DNA of 60,820 nt from NCBI GenBank assembly GCA_022769545.1, contig JALEJS010000048.1:1-60820 (forward strand), in the 5' to 3' direction. The position numbers were made by a program, and so were the translations under genes. The stretch is from Blautia sp. Lineage in GTDB: Bacteria > Bacillota > Clostridia > Lachnospirales > Lachnospiraceae. Under the pieces are notes generated by a model. The model was not told the origin of the DNA. It did not search any database and saw only the letters and a list, made by a program, of their open reading frames with translations. Within the stretch, counting starts at the first letter, position 1. Every line of letters starts with the position of its first letter. This document shows positions 46,088 to 54,480 of this stretch, piece after piece.

Positions 46088-47425
46088 ATGAAGCTTTTAT
46101 TTATTTCATTAGGCTGTGACAAGAACCTGGCAGATTCGGAAGAAATGCTGGGACTGCTCACGGCAAACGGCCATGAGATTGTGGATGATGAGGCACAGGC
46201 AGAGGCAATCGTGATCAATACCTGCTGTTTTATCAACGATGCGAAGGAAGAAAGTGTGCAGACCATTCTTGAAATGGCAGAATACAAAAAGAGTGGTTCC
46301 TGTAAGGTTCTGATTGTTACCGGCTGCATGGCGCAGCGGTATCAGCAGGAGATCATAGAAGAGATACCGGAAGTGGATGCCGTTCTGGGAACCACCTCCT
46401 ATGGTGATATCCTGAAGGCTCTGGAAGAGGGGCGGAAGGGGAATCACTTTCAGGAATTTAAAAGTATCGATGATCTTCCGCCGGAGCTGGGGGAACGGGT
46501 GATTACCACAGGCGGTCATTTTGGCTATCTGAAAATCGCCGAGGGCTGTGATAAGCACTGTACGTACTGTATCATTCCGAAGCTGAGAGGAAAGTTCCGC
46601 AGTGTTCCCATGGAGCGCCTGATCCGTCAGGCACAGCAGATGGCGGAGCAGGGAGTGAAGGAACTGATTCTGGTGGCGCAGGAAACCACGGTATATGGTA
46701 CGGATCTCTATGGTAAAAAATCACTGCATGTGCTGCTTCAGGAATTGTGCAGGATCAAAGGGATTCGCTGGATTCGTGTGCTGTACTGCTATCCGGAGGA
46801 GATTTACGATGAGCTGATCCAGACCATGAAAAACGAAAAGAAGATCTGTCATTATCTGGATCTTCCTGTTCAGCATGCCAGTGACTCGGTTCTGCGCCGG
46901 ATGGGAAGAAGGACGACCCGTCAGGAGCTGGAGGATATTGTGAACAGGCTCCGAGCGGAAATTCCGGATATTGTGCTTCGCACCACGCTGATTTCCGGTT
47001 TTCCCGGAGAGACCGAGGAGGATCACCGGGAGCTGATGGAATTTGTGGACGAAATGGAATTTGACCGTCTGGGTGTGTTTACCTATTCTCCGGAGGAGGA
47101 CACCCCGGCAGCATCCATGGAAAACCAGATTCCGGAAGAAGTCAGGGAAGCGCGAAGAGATGAGATCATGGAACTGCAGCAGGAAATTTCCTGTGAGAAA
47201 GGGGCCGGGCGGATCGGTCAGGAGCTGCTGGTGATGATTGAGGGCAAAGTATCCGGAGAGAGTGCCTATATCGGCAGAACTTATGCGGACGCGCCGAAGG
47301 TGGACGGATACATTTTTGTGCAAACGGGGGAAGAGATGATGACCGGGGATTTTGCCAGAGTGAGAGTGACCGGAGCGCTGGAGTATGATTTGATAGGAGA
47401 GTTGGCAGATGAATACACCGAATAA
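46088..47425 (+). CDS. rimO: Ribosomal protein S12 methylthiotransferase
   Basis: RimO is a radical SAM enzyme with two iron-sulfur clusters that methylthiolates Asp89 of S12. The 445-residue product has an N-terminal domain with LFISLGCDKNLADSE, NTCCFI and VTGCMAQRY cysteines, the radical motif CDKHCTYC in EGCDKHCTYCIIPK, and a TRAM domain at the end. The start is ATG 46088, behind GGGAGAATAT; a TTG at 46076 is less likely. It overlaps pgsA by 17 bases. Confidence 0.95.
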   Translation: MKLLFISLGCDKNLADSEEMLGLLTANGHEIVDDEAQAEAIVINTCCFINDAKEESVQTILEMAEYKKSGSCKVLIVTGCMAQRYQQEIIEEIPEVDAVLGTTSYGDILKALEEGRKGNHFQEFKSIDDLPPELGERVITTGGHFGYLKIAEGCDKHCTYCIIPKLRGKFRSVPMERLIRQAQQMAEQGVKELILVAQETTVYGTDLYGKKSLHVLLQELCRIKGIRWIRVLYCYPEEIYDELIQTMKNEKKICHYLDLPVQHASDSVLRRMGRRTTRQELEDIVNRLRAEIPDIVLRTTLISGFPGETEEDHRELMEFVDEMEFDRLGVFTYSPEEDTPAASMENQIPEEVREARRDEIMELQQEISCEKGAGRIGQELLVMIEGKVSGESAYIGRTYADAPKVDGYIFVQTGEEMMTGDFARVRVTGALEYDLIGELADEYTE

Positions 47426-47948
47426 ACTGACGGTTATGAGAATGATAATGGTTCCCTTTCTGGTGGTTTTCATGCTTACCGGTTGGGGCGGACAGGCAAA
47501 TCGATGGATCTGTCTTGTCCTTTTTGCAGCTGCAAGTATCACAGACTGGTTTGACGGATACCTTGCCCGGAAAAACAATCTTGTGACGAATTTCGGAAAA
47601 TTCATGGATCCGCTGGCAGACAAGCTTCTGGTCTGCTCGGCACTGATCTGTTTTATAGAGCTTGGAAAGCTTCCGGCATGGATCGTGATCATCATTATTG
47701 CGCGGGAATTCATTATCAGTGGCTTCCGGCTGATCGCGGCGGAAAACGGTGTTGTGATCGCGGCAAATTACTGGGGAAAATTTAAAACGGTTTCCCAGAT
47801 GATCATGATCATCCTTCTGATTGCAGATCCGGGCGGAATTTTTGATGTGATCACGCAGGTATTTGTGTGGCTTTCCGTAATACTTACCGTTATTTCTCTG
47901 CTTACATATATAATGCAGAATAAATCGGTTCTTTCCATGCAGAAGTAA
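47409..47948 (+). CDS. pgsA: CDP-diacylglycerol-glycerol-3-phosphate 3-phosphatidyltransferase
   Basis: PgsA makes phosphatidylglycerol phosphate, the precursor of phosphatidylglycerol and cardiolipin. The 179-residue membrane protein has the CDP-alcohol phosphotransferase motif, DWFDGYLARKNN then GKFMDPLADK, and about four hydrophobic segments. GGAGAGTTGGCAG inside rimO precedes the ATG. cinA follows 11 bases after it. Confidence 0.95.
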   Translation: MNTPNKLTVMRMIMVPFLVVFMLTGWGGQANRWICLVLFAAASITDWFDGYLARKNNLVTNFGKFMDPLADKLLVCSALICFIELGKLPAWIVIIIIAREFIISGFRLIAAENGVVIAANYWGKFKTVSQMIMIILLIADPGGIFDVITQVFVWLSVILTVISLLTYIMQNKSVLSMQK

Positions 47949-47959
47949 GGAGGAAAAAG

Positions 47960-49231
47960 ATGACGACAGAACTTGTGGCAGTGGGTACAGAAATCCTGCT
48001 GGGAAATATTGTGAATACAAACAGTGCATATCTTGCGGAGCAGTGTGCGCTTCTGGGACTTTCCGTATATTATCAGACGGTGGTGGGGGACAATCCGGAG
48101 CGGATGAGAGATGTGATCCGGACGGCCCTTGACCGTTCCGATGTTGTGATCCTGACCGGAGGTCTCGGACCGACAGAGGATGATATCACGAAAGAAGTGA
48201 CTGCAGAGCTGATGGGCTTTGAACTGGTGGAGGATGCCCACTGGAAGGAAATTCTGGAGAAATATCTGAAACAGTATCAGAAAAATAATCAGGCACAGAG
48301 AAGAATTACCAGCAACAATTACAAGCAGGCCATGGTTCCAAAAGGAGGAATCGTGCTGGATAATCACAACGGAACGGCGCCGGGGCTCATTATGGAGAAA
48401 AATGGAAAAACAGCGATTCTGCTTCCGGGACCGCCCAATGAGATGAAGCCCATGTTTGAAGAATCGGTTTATCCGTATCTGCGCAGCAAGCAGCCGGAGA
48501 TCATCTATTCTCAGATGGTGAAGATCTGTGGAATCGGGGAGAGTCAGGTGGCTGACGAGATTAAGGACCTGATTGATCAGCAGTCTAATCCGACCATCGC
48601 ACCATATGCAAAAGTGGGAGAAGTGCATCTTCGTATCACGGCCAAAGCACAGAGCGAGAAGGAATGCAAGAAGCTGATCAAGCCGGTGGTCAGAGAACTG
48701 CAAAGCCGTTTCGGAAAGAATATCTTTGCCACAGAGGAGAGCAAAACGCTTGAGGAGGCTGTGGTGGATATGCTGAAGGATCAGAATCTCACCCTCTCGC
48801 TGGCAGAGTCCTGTACCGGTGGGATGGTGGCATCCAGGATCGTGAATGTTCCGGGAGCATCGGATGCTTTTACCCACGGGTATGTGACTTACAGCAACCG
48901 GGCAAAGAGGAAATGTCTCGGTGTGAAGAAAGCCACTCTGAAAATGGAGGGTGCCGTATCGGAGAAATGTGCAAAAGAGATGGCGCGCGGCGGCTGCTTC
49001 TTCTCAAAGACCGATCTTTGCCTTGCGATAACCGGGTTGGCCGGTCCGGAAGGCGGAACTGAAAAAATACCGGTTGGCACTGTTTTCATGGCATGCTGTT
49101 TCAATGAAAAAACGGTGGTACGTGAATTCCATTTCACAGGAAACAGATCCAAGATACGGGAACAGGCGGCCGCACATGCATTGGCGATGCTTCGGGAGTG
49201 CATTATGGAAGGCGTAAATAAAAAGAACTGA
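47960..49231 (+). CDS. cinA: CinA-like protein (NMN amidohydrolase / competence-damage)
   Basis: The 423-residue product has an N-terminal molybdopterin-binding-like domain (LVAVGTEILLGNIVNTNS, TGGLGPTEDDIT) and a C-terminal NMN deamidase domain (SLAESCTGGMVASRI, AITGLAGPEGG). It links to NAD repair and, in some species, to competence. AAGGAGGAAAAAG precedes the ATG. It ends the run from yicC, although promoters inside the run cannot be ruled out. Confidence 0.95.
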   Translation: MTTELVAVGTEILLGNIVNTNSAYLAEQCALLGLSVYYQTVVGDNPERMRDVIRTALDRSDVVILTGGLGPTEDDITKEVTAELMGFELVEDAHWKEILEKYLKQYQKNNQAQRRITSNNYKQAMVPKGGIVLDNHNGTAPGLIMEKNGKTAILLPGPPNEMKPMFEESVYPYLRSKQPEIIYSQMVKICGIGESQVADEIKDLIDQQSNPTIAPYAKVGEVHLRITAKAQSEKECKKLIKPVVRELQSRFGKNIFATEESKTLEEAVVDMLKDQNLTLSLAESCTGGMVASRIVNVPGASDAFTHGYVTYSNRAKRKCLGVKKATLKMEGAVSEKCAKEMARGGCFFSKTDLCLAITGLAGPEGGTEKIPVGTVFMACCFNEKTVVREFHFTGNRSKIREQAAAHALAMLRECIMEGVNKKN

Positions 49232-49253
49232 TTGGATTGCAGAATCCGTACAC

Positions 49254-49286
49254 AAAAAACCGCGCAGTATGACTGTGCGGTTTTTT
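49254..49286. terminator. Terminator after cinA
   Basis: CCGCGCAG (49259-49267) pairs with CTGTGCGG (49273-49280) with one wobble, an A run precedes it and TTTTTT follows. It can serve both cinA and the minus-strand small genes. Confidence 0.9.
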
Positions 49287-49322
49287 GCGGAAAAATGCCT
49301 GATTTATGGACAGAGTACACAG

Positions 49323-49598
49323 CTACCGGTTCATCATTTTCATGAGCTGAACAATGCGGTCGATTCTTGCAGCCTGTGCTTCACTCTTCCCGATTTTCAT
49401 TGCCTGTATCACAGCAGATATTTCCTGTGAATTGAAATGCATTCCTTTTTTCTGCCCGTCGGAGGCTGCCTGTAAAAGATAGGGGAGGAGATCGGATGGG
49501 GATTTTCCGGCTCCCTGTTCAGCAAGATTCTGTAGCATCTGAAGCTTTTCTCTGTCAATATTTCCAAGTACCGGCTGGTCTTTCCAGTCATCTGCCAT
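49323..49598 (-). CDS. Small protein of unknown function
   Basis: I do not recognise this 91-residue soluble protein. It is helical by composition, with the stretches LQMLQNLAEQG, SPSDLLPYLLQAASDGQKKG, ISAVIQAMKIGKSEA and RIDRIVQLMKMMNR, and has no Cys. It ends the two-gene minus-strand unit with the 114-residue gene upstream, with a two-base gap. Both products end with a similar RIDRI/LDRIND plus Met-rich helix, so they may be distant paralogues. GGAGG precedes the ATG. Confidence 0.75.
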   Translation of the reverse strand: MADDWKDQPVLGNIDREKLQMLQNLAEQGAGKSPSDLLPYLLQAASDGQKKGMHFNSQEISAVIQAMKIGKSEAQAARIDRIVQLMKMMNR

Positions 49599-49600
49599 AC

Positions 49601-49945
49601 CTATTCCTCCTTTGGCATATCCATGTTCATGAGGGAAATCATTTCGGCCATCGCCATGATATCGTTGATCCGATCCAGTTGTTTCCTGCTGTTTCCACTG
49701 CAGTACCGGCGGATGTCATTCAGCATGTCAAGAGGATCGGTATGACAGACAGAGGCAGCCTGCATCTGCTGATTTCCGGCATCAGAAGAAAAAAGAGCGA
49801 TGGTGTTGAGCAGTTCATTTGCTTTTGCATATATGGAAACGCTCTGACGAACTGCATGGGGAAGATAGGGAAGGGCAGCCTTCAGAAGCTGTCCCTGCTC
49901 GGATTCCACCATCTGATCCAGATAGGTCTTTGGATTGGAATTCAT
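49601..49945 (-). CDS. Small protein of unknown function, paralogue-like of its neighbour
   Basis: I do not recognise this 114-residue helical protein. It has EQGQLLKAALPYLPHAVRQS, a middle helix (AKANELLNTIALF) and the tail LDRINDIMAMAEMISLMN. The ATG at 49945 has AAAAAGGTG upstream; a longer frame to 49963 has no better site. Shared pieces with the 91-residue protein (EQG...LLPYL...A, DRI with Met-rich helix) suggest common origin. A possible mother-cell-type promoter lies just upstream on the minus strand. Confidence 0.75.
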   Translation of the reverse strand: MNSNPKTYLDQMVESEQGQLLKAALPYLPHAVRQSVSIYAKANELLNTIALFSSDAGNQQMQAASVCHTDPLDMLNDIRRYCSGNSRKQLDRINDIMAMAEMISLMNMDMPKEE

Positions 49946-49965
49946 AACAACACCTTTTTTCAATT

Positions 49966-49994
49966 AGTTTATGTAAGACATGAGAAAGAAATGA
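49966..49994 (-). promoter_or_regulatory. Sporulation-type promoter candidate for the small minus-strand genes
   Basis: On the minus strand TCATTTC (49988-49994) and CATAAACT (49966-49973), with 14 bases between, resemble a sigma-E-type promoter (-10 CATAnnnT). This is a pattern read by eye and not proof. Confidence 0.4.
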
Positions 49995-50020
49995 CATCTT
50001 TCGTAAAAAAACATATGATA
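49991..50020 (+). promoter_or_regulatory. Promoter candidate for the 42-residue gene, sigma-A or sigma-K type
   Basis: CATATGATA (50012-50020) with AC (49994-49995) 16 bases upstream fits a sigma-K pattern. The same stretch also reads as a sigma-A promoter, ATGACA (49991-49996) and TATGAT (50014-50019) with 17 bases between, so the type is open. Confidence 0.5.
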
Positions 50021-50045
50021 AATCAACAGGAAAGAGGTGAATGAG

Positions 50046-50174
50046 ATGAAAGAAGAAAAGAAGAAGCTCATTGTGGACGGAAATGCATTTTATGAGATTG
50101 ATACGGAGTGTCTGAGACGGAAAAAGGAGAAAAAAAACAGGAAAAAGCCAGTCAGACAAGGCAGTGTCAAATAA
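50046..50174 (+). CDS. 42-residue basic small protein of unknown function
   Basis: This short gene has ATG 50046, with GAGGTG 7-8 bases upstream, and 42 codons before TAA. The product begins with LIVDGNAFYEIDTECLRR after a Lys-rich start, and then becomes very basic (Lys and Arg in about half of the last 20 positions). I do not recognise it. The clean ribosome site, the spacing from a promoter-like sequence and the non-random N-terminal half argue it is real. It is divergent from the 49.3-49.9 kb pair. Confidence 0.65.
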   Translation: MKEEKKKLIVDGNAFYEIDTECLRRKKEKKNRKKPVRQGSVK

Positions 50175-50335
50175 GTTATGAAAAAAAGTGTCAAAAAAGC
50201 AATTCTGGTGAAAGGATTTTCCGTTTCCTGTCTTATATATAAAGAGAAAGACTTTGTCTGTATATGTAATTGTTTTTCGAAAGAGATAATTCAGGCTTAC
50301 GAGAAGTTATGATTCAGGAAAGGAGATCATTTTAT

Positions 50336-53300
50336 ATGAGATCATTTAATATGAAAGGTAAACTGATTGCAATGCTGACGGCATTGGCAATGCTGCTGGC
50401 AATGTCACCGACCGCATTTGCGTCTGAGACTGGGTGCGCTCACGCGAATGTGAATCAATTGATGAAATGTAAGGACTGCGGCAGCGGAATTTGCCCGATA
50501 TGCAGACAGGCAGGTTCAAACTATTTTAGTATGGAGCCGTCCTGTACAAATGGTGGAATATGGTATTTGAAATGCAGTACGCATGGCTCACAAACGGGTT
50601 CGGTTGCTTCATTCGGACATATCGATGAGAACAATGACCTTCTTTGTGACAGGTGCGGGAATCATGATACGCTGCATCAGGATATATCCCCGCGGGATCA
50701 TGAGTGTGATTACTGTAGGAAAATAATTTCCGAATGTCAGGATGTAAACCCGGTCGATCATAAATGTGATATTTGTGAGGCAGAATTATCCGAACACGAT
50801 GATTCAGATCCGGAAGATCATTATTGTGACATCTGTAACGAAAAGATTTCGGAATGTCGGGATATGGCAGCACCGTACAATTACTGTGATATCTGCGGCA
50901 AAGTAACCGGGTGCACACATCCTGCCGTGGATAACTACAGGATATGCAGCGATTGCGGGAAGCAGGTTTGTCCTTCCTGCAACAGAGTACCGGAAACTTA
51001 TGAGCTCAGGAATAATCCGACTTGTACGGAACAGGGCCTGATCATCATGGCATGTCCATGCAGCACCGCTCCGGGAAATCTGATCACATGGACGGTCCCT
51101 GCCCTTGGACATGTGGATGCAAACAATGACCATTACTGTGACAGGTGCGGTATTTCATCGTGTCTGGATAAAAATCCGGCAGATCATAAGTGTGATGTCT
51201 GTGGTGAAGAGCTTTCACAATGTCTGGATGAAAACCCGGCAGATCATAAGTGTGATATCTGCGGGAAAGAGCTTTCGCAATGTCTGGATGAAAACCCGGT
51301 GGATCACATGTGTGATATCTGCGGGAATAAGCTTTCTGAATGTGTTGATGAAAACCCGGCAGACCATCAGTGCGATATCTGTGATGCAACGGTTTCCCAA
51401 TGTCAGGATACAGACCCGCTGAATAATATTTGTGACATTTGCGGCAAAGAACTGGAGTGCATACACAGTGATATTGATAACTACAGGATATGCAGAACCT
51501 GCGGAAAACAGATTTGCCCTTCCTGTAACAAAGTACCGGAAGTTTATCAGATCACGACAAACCCGACCTGTGAAGGACAAGGCATGATCGTCATGGCATG
51601 TCCATGCAGCTCTTCCCCGGGAAATCTGGTCACATGGACGGTCCCTGCGCTTGGACATGTGGATGCGAACAAGGATCATGTCTGTGACCGCAGCAGCTGT
51701 CAGCAAACGCTTTCGGAATGTTCAGATGAGAATCCGAAGGATCATATGTGTGATGTCTGCGGCGAAACGCTTTCGGAATGTTCGGATGAGAATCCGAAAG
51801 ATCATATGTGTGATGTTTGTGCCAAAACGCTTTCTTCGCATACCGGCGGAAAGGCTACCTGCACGACGGAAGCAATCTGTGATCATTGCGGTCAGGGTTA
51901 CGGGGGAACGGTCGAAGAAAACCATACCGGAGAAGCAGTCTGGACAAAAACAGAAATGCAGCACGAACAGAAATGGAGCTGCTGTGGCGTCTCTGTCGTT
52001 CCTCTGGAAGATCATGAGTGGGAGAACGGGGTATGTACGGAATGTAAATATGTGTGTCAGCATACGGGGGGAACAGCTACCTGCCAAAAGAAAGCGGTCT
52101 GTGAAATCTGCGAAGAGGAATACGGCGAGCTGGATGCCGATCATCACAGCGGTACCCTGAGTGACTGGCAGAGGGATGATAAGAAGCACTGGAAATATTA
52201 TTCCTGCTGCCCGAACGTGAAGGTTGACGAAGCGGAGCATCTGGGCGGAACGGCCACCTGTCTGAAGAAGGCAGTCTGCAGTACATGCGGTGATCCGTAT
52301 GGCGAGCTGGACGAAACCAATCATGTCGGTGAAACATTCTGGTCAATAACGATGACAAGGCATGGACAGGGATGGAGCTGCTGTGGTGCCGAGGTCGTTC
52401 CTGTGGAAAAGCACAAGTGGGAGAACGGGGTATGTACGAAATGTAAGTATGTGTGTCGGCATATGGGTGGAACGGCTACCTGTCAGAAGAAGGCAAACTG
52501 CGATGCATGCGGTGAACCATATGGCGAATTGGACGAAACCAACCATGCCGGTGAAAAAGTCTGGACAAAAACGGTAAAACAGCATGAGCAGAGATGGAGC
52601 TGCTGTGAAGCAGTCGTTGTCGTTCCTCTGGAAGAGCATGAATGGGAGAACGGGATGTGTACAGAATGCGATTATCGCTGCGTTCACACCTTTGATTGGC
52701 AGGAGGAATCCGGAAAGTACTGGAAGAAATGCTCAATCTGTAGCGATGAAACTGAGAAAAAAGACATTCCTGCCATTACAATAAACGGAGCGGATACGGT
52801 TTGTATCACGCAGGATTACAAATTCAGTATTACGCTGCCGGAGGGTGCCGTCGATGTCGTTTACGCTTATGCGTTTGAGAGCAAAAGCGAAGGAAATCTT
52901 GTACCGACAGTGGAAAACAGCAAACGGTACGGCGTTTTGCCTGCTGATTGCTATGCAGCGGATGAAGACAGCTTCAAAATAACCGTAACTGCAAAAACAG
53001 ATGACGGTTTTGAGATTTCTGCAGACAAGGATGTTGCACTTCAGAAAGAACACAGCGGCGGAACGGCTACCTGTACAGAAAAAGCAATCTGTGAAGTCTG
53101 CGGTGCGTCTTATGGTGAGACGGACAGCACGAATCATGATCTGAAGAATGTGCCTGCAGTGGATGCCACGGTTACCGAAACCGGGAATATTGAATATTGG
53201 AAATGTAAAGGCTGTGAGAACAGCTTCTCTGATCAGGAAGGCCAGAGCCAGATTTCCCCTGACGATACCGTCATTGCGAAACTGCCGCCTGAAATCATTG

Positions 53301-53836
53301 AAGGAATGGGACAGAGCGTGAAACAAGGGAAAGAGAAAGCGCTTGCTTTCCGCTCCAATGCAGCGTTCAGCGATTTTATTCGGGTTGAAGTTGACGGAAA
53401 TACCCTTGATGAAAAGAATTATACCGTCCGGGAAGGAAGTACGATCGTAACCCTGGATGCGGATTATGTGGCAACGCTTTCCGTTGGTGAACACATGATG
53501 GGAATCGTATCCGAAAGCGGTACGGCATCCACTTCATTTACGATGACAGAGAAGGAACCGGAGAAGGAATCGGAGAAGAATCCTGAAAAGGAGCCGGAGA
53601 AGGAACCGGAGAAGAATCCGGAGAAGGAGCCGGCAAAGAAGACAGAGAAGGAAACCGTTTCTGCCGGGACAGATAAGCAGGGGTGGGCGGCGAATAAATC
53701 GGCTGATACGGGAAAGAGCACTCCGGATACAGGCGATGAAACACCTCTTGGAGTGACCATTGCAGTGATGATGCTCAGTGCAGCGATACTTTCTGTTTTG
53801 CTGATACAGACCAAAAAACGCAGAGCAGACAGATGA
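50336..53836 (+). CDS. Very large Cys-rich repeat surface protein with sortase-like tail
   Basis: This 1166-residue protein has a signal peptide (hydrophobic core at about 9-28), then many CxxC modules, a later Ig-like part (about 810-1075), an EPEK-type Glu/Pro/Lys stretch (about 53553-53660) and a sortase-like TPDTG (53720-53734) followed by a hydrophobic segment and the basic end KKRRADR. Three kinds of repeats are seen: 60-bp units of the C-D-I-C-G type, two 250-bp modules (50911-51160 and 51457-51706), and longer HxGGTATCxKKAxC units from about 51840. The Cys pairs suggest zinc-ribbon-like folds. I start at ATG 50336, with AAAGGAG upstream. Its role is unknown; wall attachment is inferred. 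Confidence 0.85.
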   Translation: MRSFNMKGKLIAMLTALAMLLAMSPTAFASETGCAHANVNQLMKCKDCGSGICPICRQAGSNYFSMEPSCTNGGIWYLKCSTHGSQTGSVASFGHIDENNDLLCDRCGNHDTLHQDISPRDHECDYCRKIISECQDVNPVDHKCDICEAELSEHDDSDPEDHYCDICNEKISECRDMAAPYNYCDICGKVTGCTHPAVDNYRICSDCGKQVCPSCNRVPETYELRNNPTCTEQGLIIMACPCSTAPGNLITWTVPALGHVDANNDHYCDRCGISSCLDKNPADHKCDVCGEELSQCLDENPADHKCDICGKELSQCLDENPVDHMCDICGNKLSECVDENPADHQCDICDATVSQCQDTDPLNNICDICGKELECIHSDIDNYRICRTCGKQICPSCNKVPEVYQITTNPTCEGQGMIVMACPCSSSPGNLVTWTVPALGHVDANKDHVCDRSSCQQTLSECSDENPKDHMCDVCGETLSECSDENPKDHMCDVCAKTLSSHTGGKATCTTEAICDHCGQGYGGTVEENHTGEAVWTKTEMQHEQKWSCCGVSVVPLEDHEWENGVCTECKYVCQHTGGTATCQKKAVCEICEEEYGELDADHHSGTLSDWQRDDKKHWKYYSCCPNVKVDEAEHLGGTATCLKKAVCSTCGDPYGELDETNHVGETFWSITMTRHGQGWSCCGAEVVPVEKHKWENGVCTKCKYVCRHMGGTATCQKKANCDACGEPYGELDETNHAGEKVWTKTVKQHEQRWSCCEAVVVVPLEEHEWENGMCTECDYRCVHTFDWQEESGKYWKKCSICSDETEKKDIPAITINGADTVCITQDYKFSITLPEGAVDVVYAYAFESKSEGNLVPTVENSKRYGVLPADCYAADEDSFKITVTAKTDDGFEISADKDVALQKEHSGGTATCTEKAICEVCGASYGETDSTNHDLKNVPAVDATVTETGNIEYWKCKGCENSFSDQEGQSQISPDDTVIAKLPPEIIEGMGQSVKQGKEKALAFRSNAAFSDFIRVEVDGNTLDEKNYTVREGSTIVTLDADYVATLSVGEHMMGIVSESGTASTSFTMTEKEPEKESEKNPEKEPEKEPEKNPEKEPAKKTEKETVSAGTDKQGWAANKSADTGKSTPDTGDETPLGVTIAVMMLSAAILSVLLIQTKKRRADR
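50701..50910 (+). repeat. First 60-bp repeat array in the surface protein gene
   Basis: Units at 50701-50760, 50761-50820 and 50821-50880, plus a partial unit, each code for a 20-residue C-x2-C module. These copies are more diverged than the second array. Confidence 0.8.
51161..51460 (+). repeat. Second 60-bp repeat array
   Basis: Five units of exactly 60 bases (51161, 51221, 51281, 51341 and 51401) code for a C-L-D-E-N-P-A-D-H-K-C-D-I-C-G-type module. The second and third are almost identical. Confidence 0.9.
51661..51840 (+). repeat. Third 60-bp repeat array
   Basis: Two nearly identical 60-base units (51721-51780 and 51781-51840) follow a partial one. They differ by only a few bases. Confidence 0.85.
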
Positions 53837-53888
53837 CAGGCGAAACGAAAAACAAATCTCAAGGGAATCACAAAAGATGAAATAAAAT

Positions 53889-53914
53889 GGGGCAGAGGAT
53901 GAAACCTCTGCCCC
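53889..53914. terminator. Bidirectional terminator
   Basis: GGGGCAGAGG (53889-53898) pairs perfectly with CCTCTGCCCC (53905-53914). It lies between the surface protein gene and the convergent Cys/Gly-rich gene; the T tracts are short. Confidence 0.8.
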
Positions 53915-53922
53915 TTCGTGTG

Positions 53923-54207
53923 TCAGCATCCGCATCCGTTGCCGAAGCCGCCGCACAGAAGAAGTAAGATAATGATCAGACAGCAGTTGTCATTGTCGCC
54001 GCATCCATGATCACAGCCGCTTCTGCATCCATTGCCGAAAACGGAAAGAAGAATGATGATCCAGAGGATATTGCAGGAACAGGAACCGTTTCCGAAACCG
54101 CCAAAACGAAGTCCGTTGTTGCAGCAGTCACATCCGCAGCTGTTGTCACAACCGCAACTGCTTCTTTCATCCATACAACCACAGTTTGTAGCAGCTAAAT
54201 CACTCAT
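53923..54207 (-). CDS. Small Cys/Gly-rich protein with hydrophobic segments
   Basis: The 94-residue product contains about 20 cysteines, many in CGC, CDCC or GCGC clusters, split by two hydrophobic stretches (ILWIIILLSVF and LIIILLLL). I do not recognise it by name. Such composition is seen in some spore coat proteins, but that is an analogy only. GGAGG precedes the ATG. A CATATCCT sequence 32 bases upstream, with AC 16 bases before it, resembles a mother-cell sigma factor promoter. Confidence 0.75.
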   Translation of the reverse strand: MSDLAATNCGCMDERSSCGCDNSCGCDCCNNGLRFGGFGNGSCSCNILWIIILLSVFGNGCRSGCDHGCGDNDNCCLIIILLLLCGGFGNGCGC

Positions 54208-54238
54208 ATTGATTCCTCCAAAAAATCTTTACAATTTC

Positions 54239-54264
54239 AGGATATGCCGCTTTTGGTAAATGGT
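54239..54264 (-). promoter_or_regulatory. Possible mother-cell sigma promoter of the Cys/Gly-rich gene
   Basis: On the minus strand AC (54263-54264), 16 bases, then CATATCCT (54239-54246) matches the AC-N16-CATAnnnT pattern, 31 bases before the ATG. No good sigma-A site is visible. Confidence 0.4.
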
Positions 54265-54369
54265 GACTGCATTTCCTGATGCCGGGGCCGGAAGGCTGGA
54301 AATTACATTGTATGTATGGCAGACGATTTTAGAGGAGTCAAAGGTCAAAGGGCTGGAACTGTAAAAAGG

Positions 54370-54398
54370 TTGACATAGTGAGGGATTTTATATATAAT
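54370..54398 (+). promoter_or_regulatory. Promoter of the 3D-domain wall protein
   Basis: TTGACA (54370-54375) and TATAAT (54393-54398) are perfect consensus with a 17-base spacer. An A/T-rich leader of about 75 bases follows; no gene was seen in it. Confidence 0.88.
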
Positions 54399-54480
54399 TA
54401 ATTCAATTTAATAAAAATTTAATGGATGATACATTAATCGACATATTTCGAAATTTTTGTGAAATGGAGTTGAGAAAAAA

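Noticed and set aside
51161..51460. Regular 60-bp repeats that could be taken for a CRISPR array
   Set aside because: The repeats are contiguous without unique spacers and stay in frame as protein repeats of the surface protein.
54007..54259. Plus-strand short frames across the Cys/Gly-rich gene
   Set aside because: They have no ribosome site and run through the antisense of the repeats; the minus-strand gene has a good site and composition.
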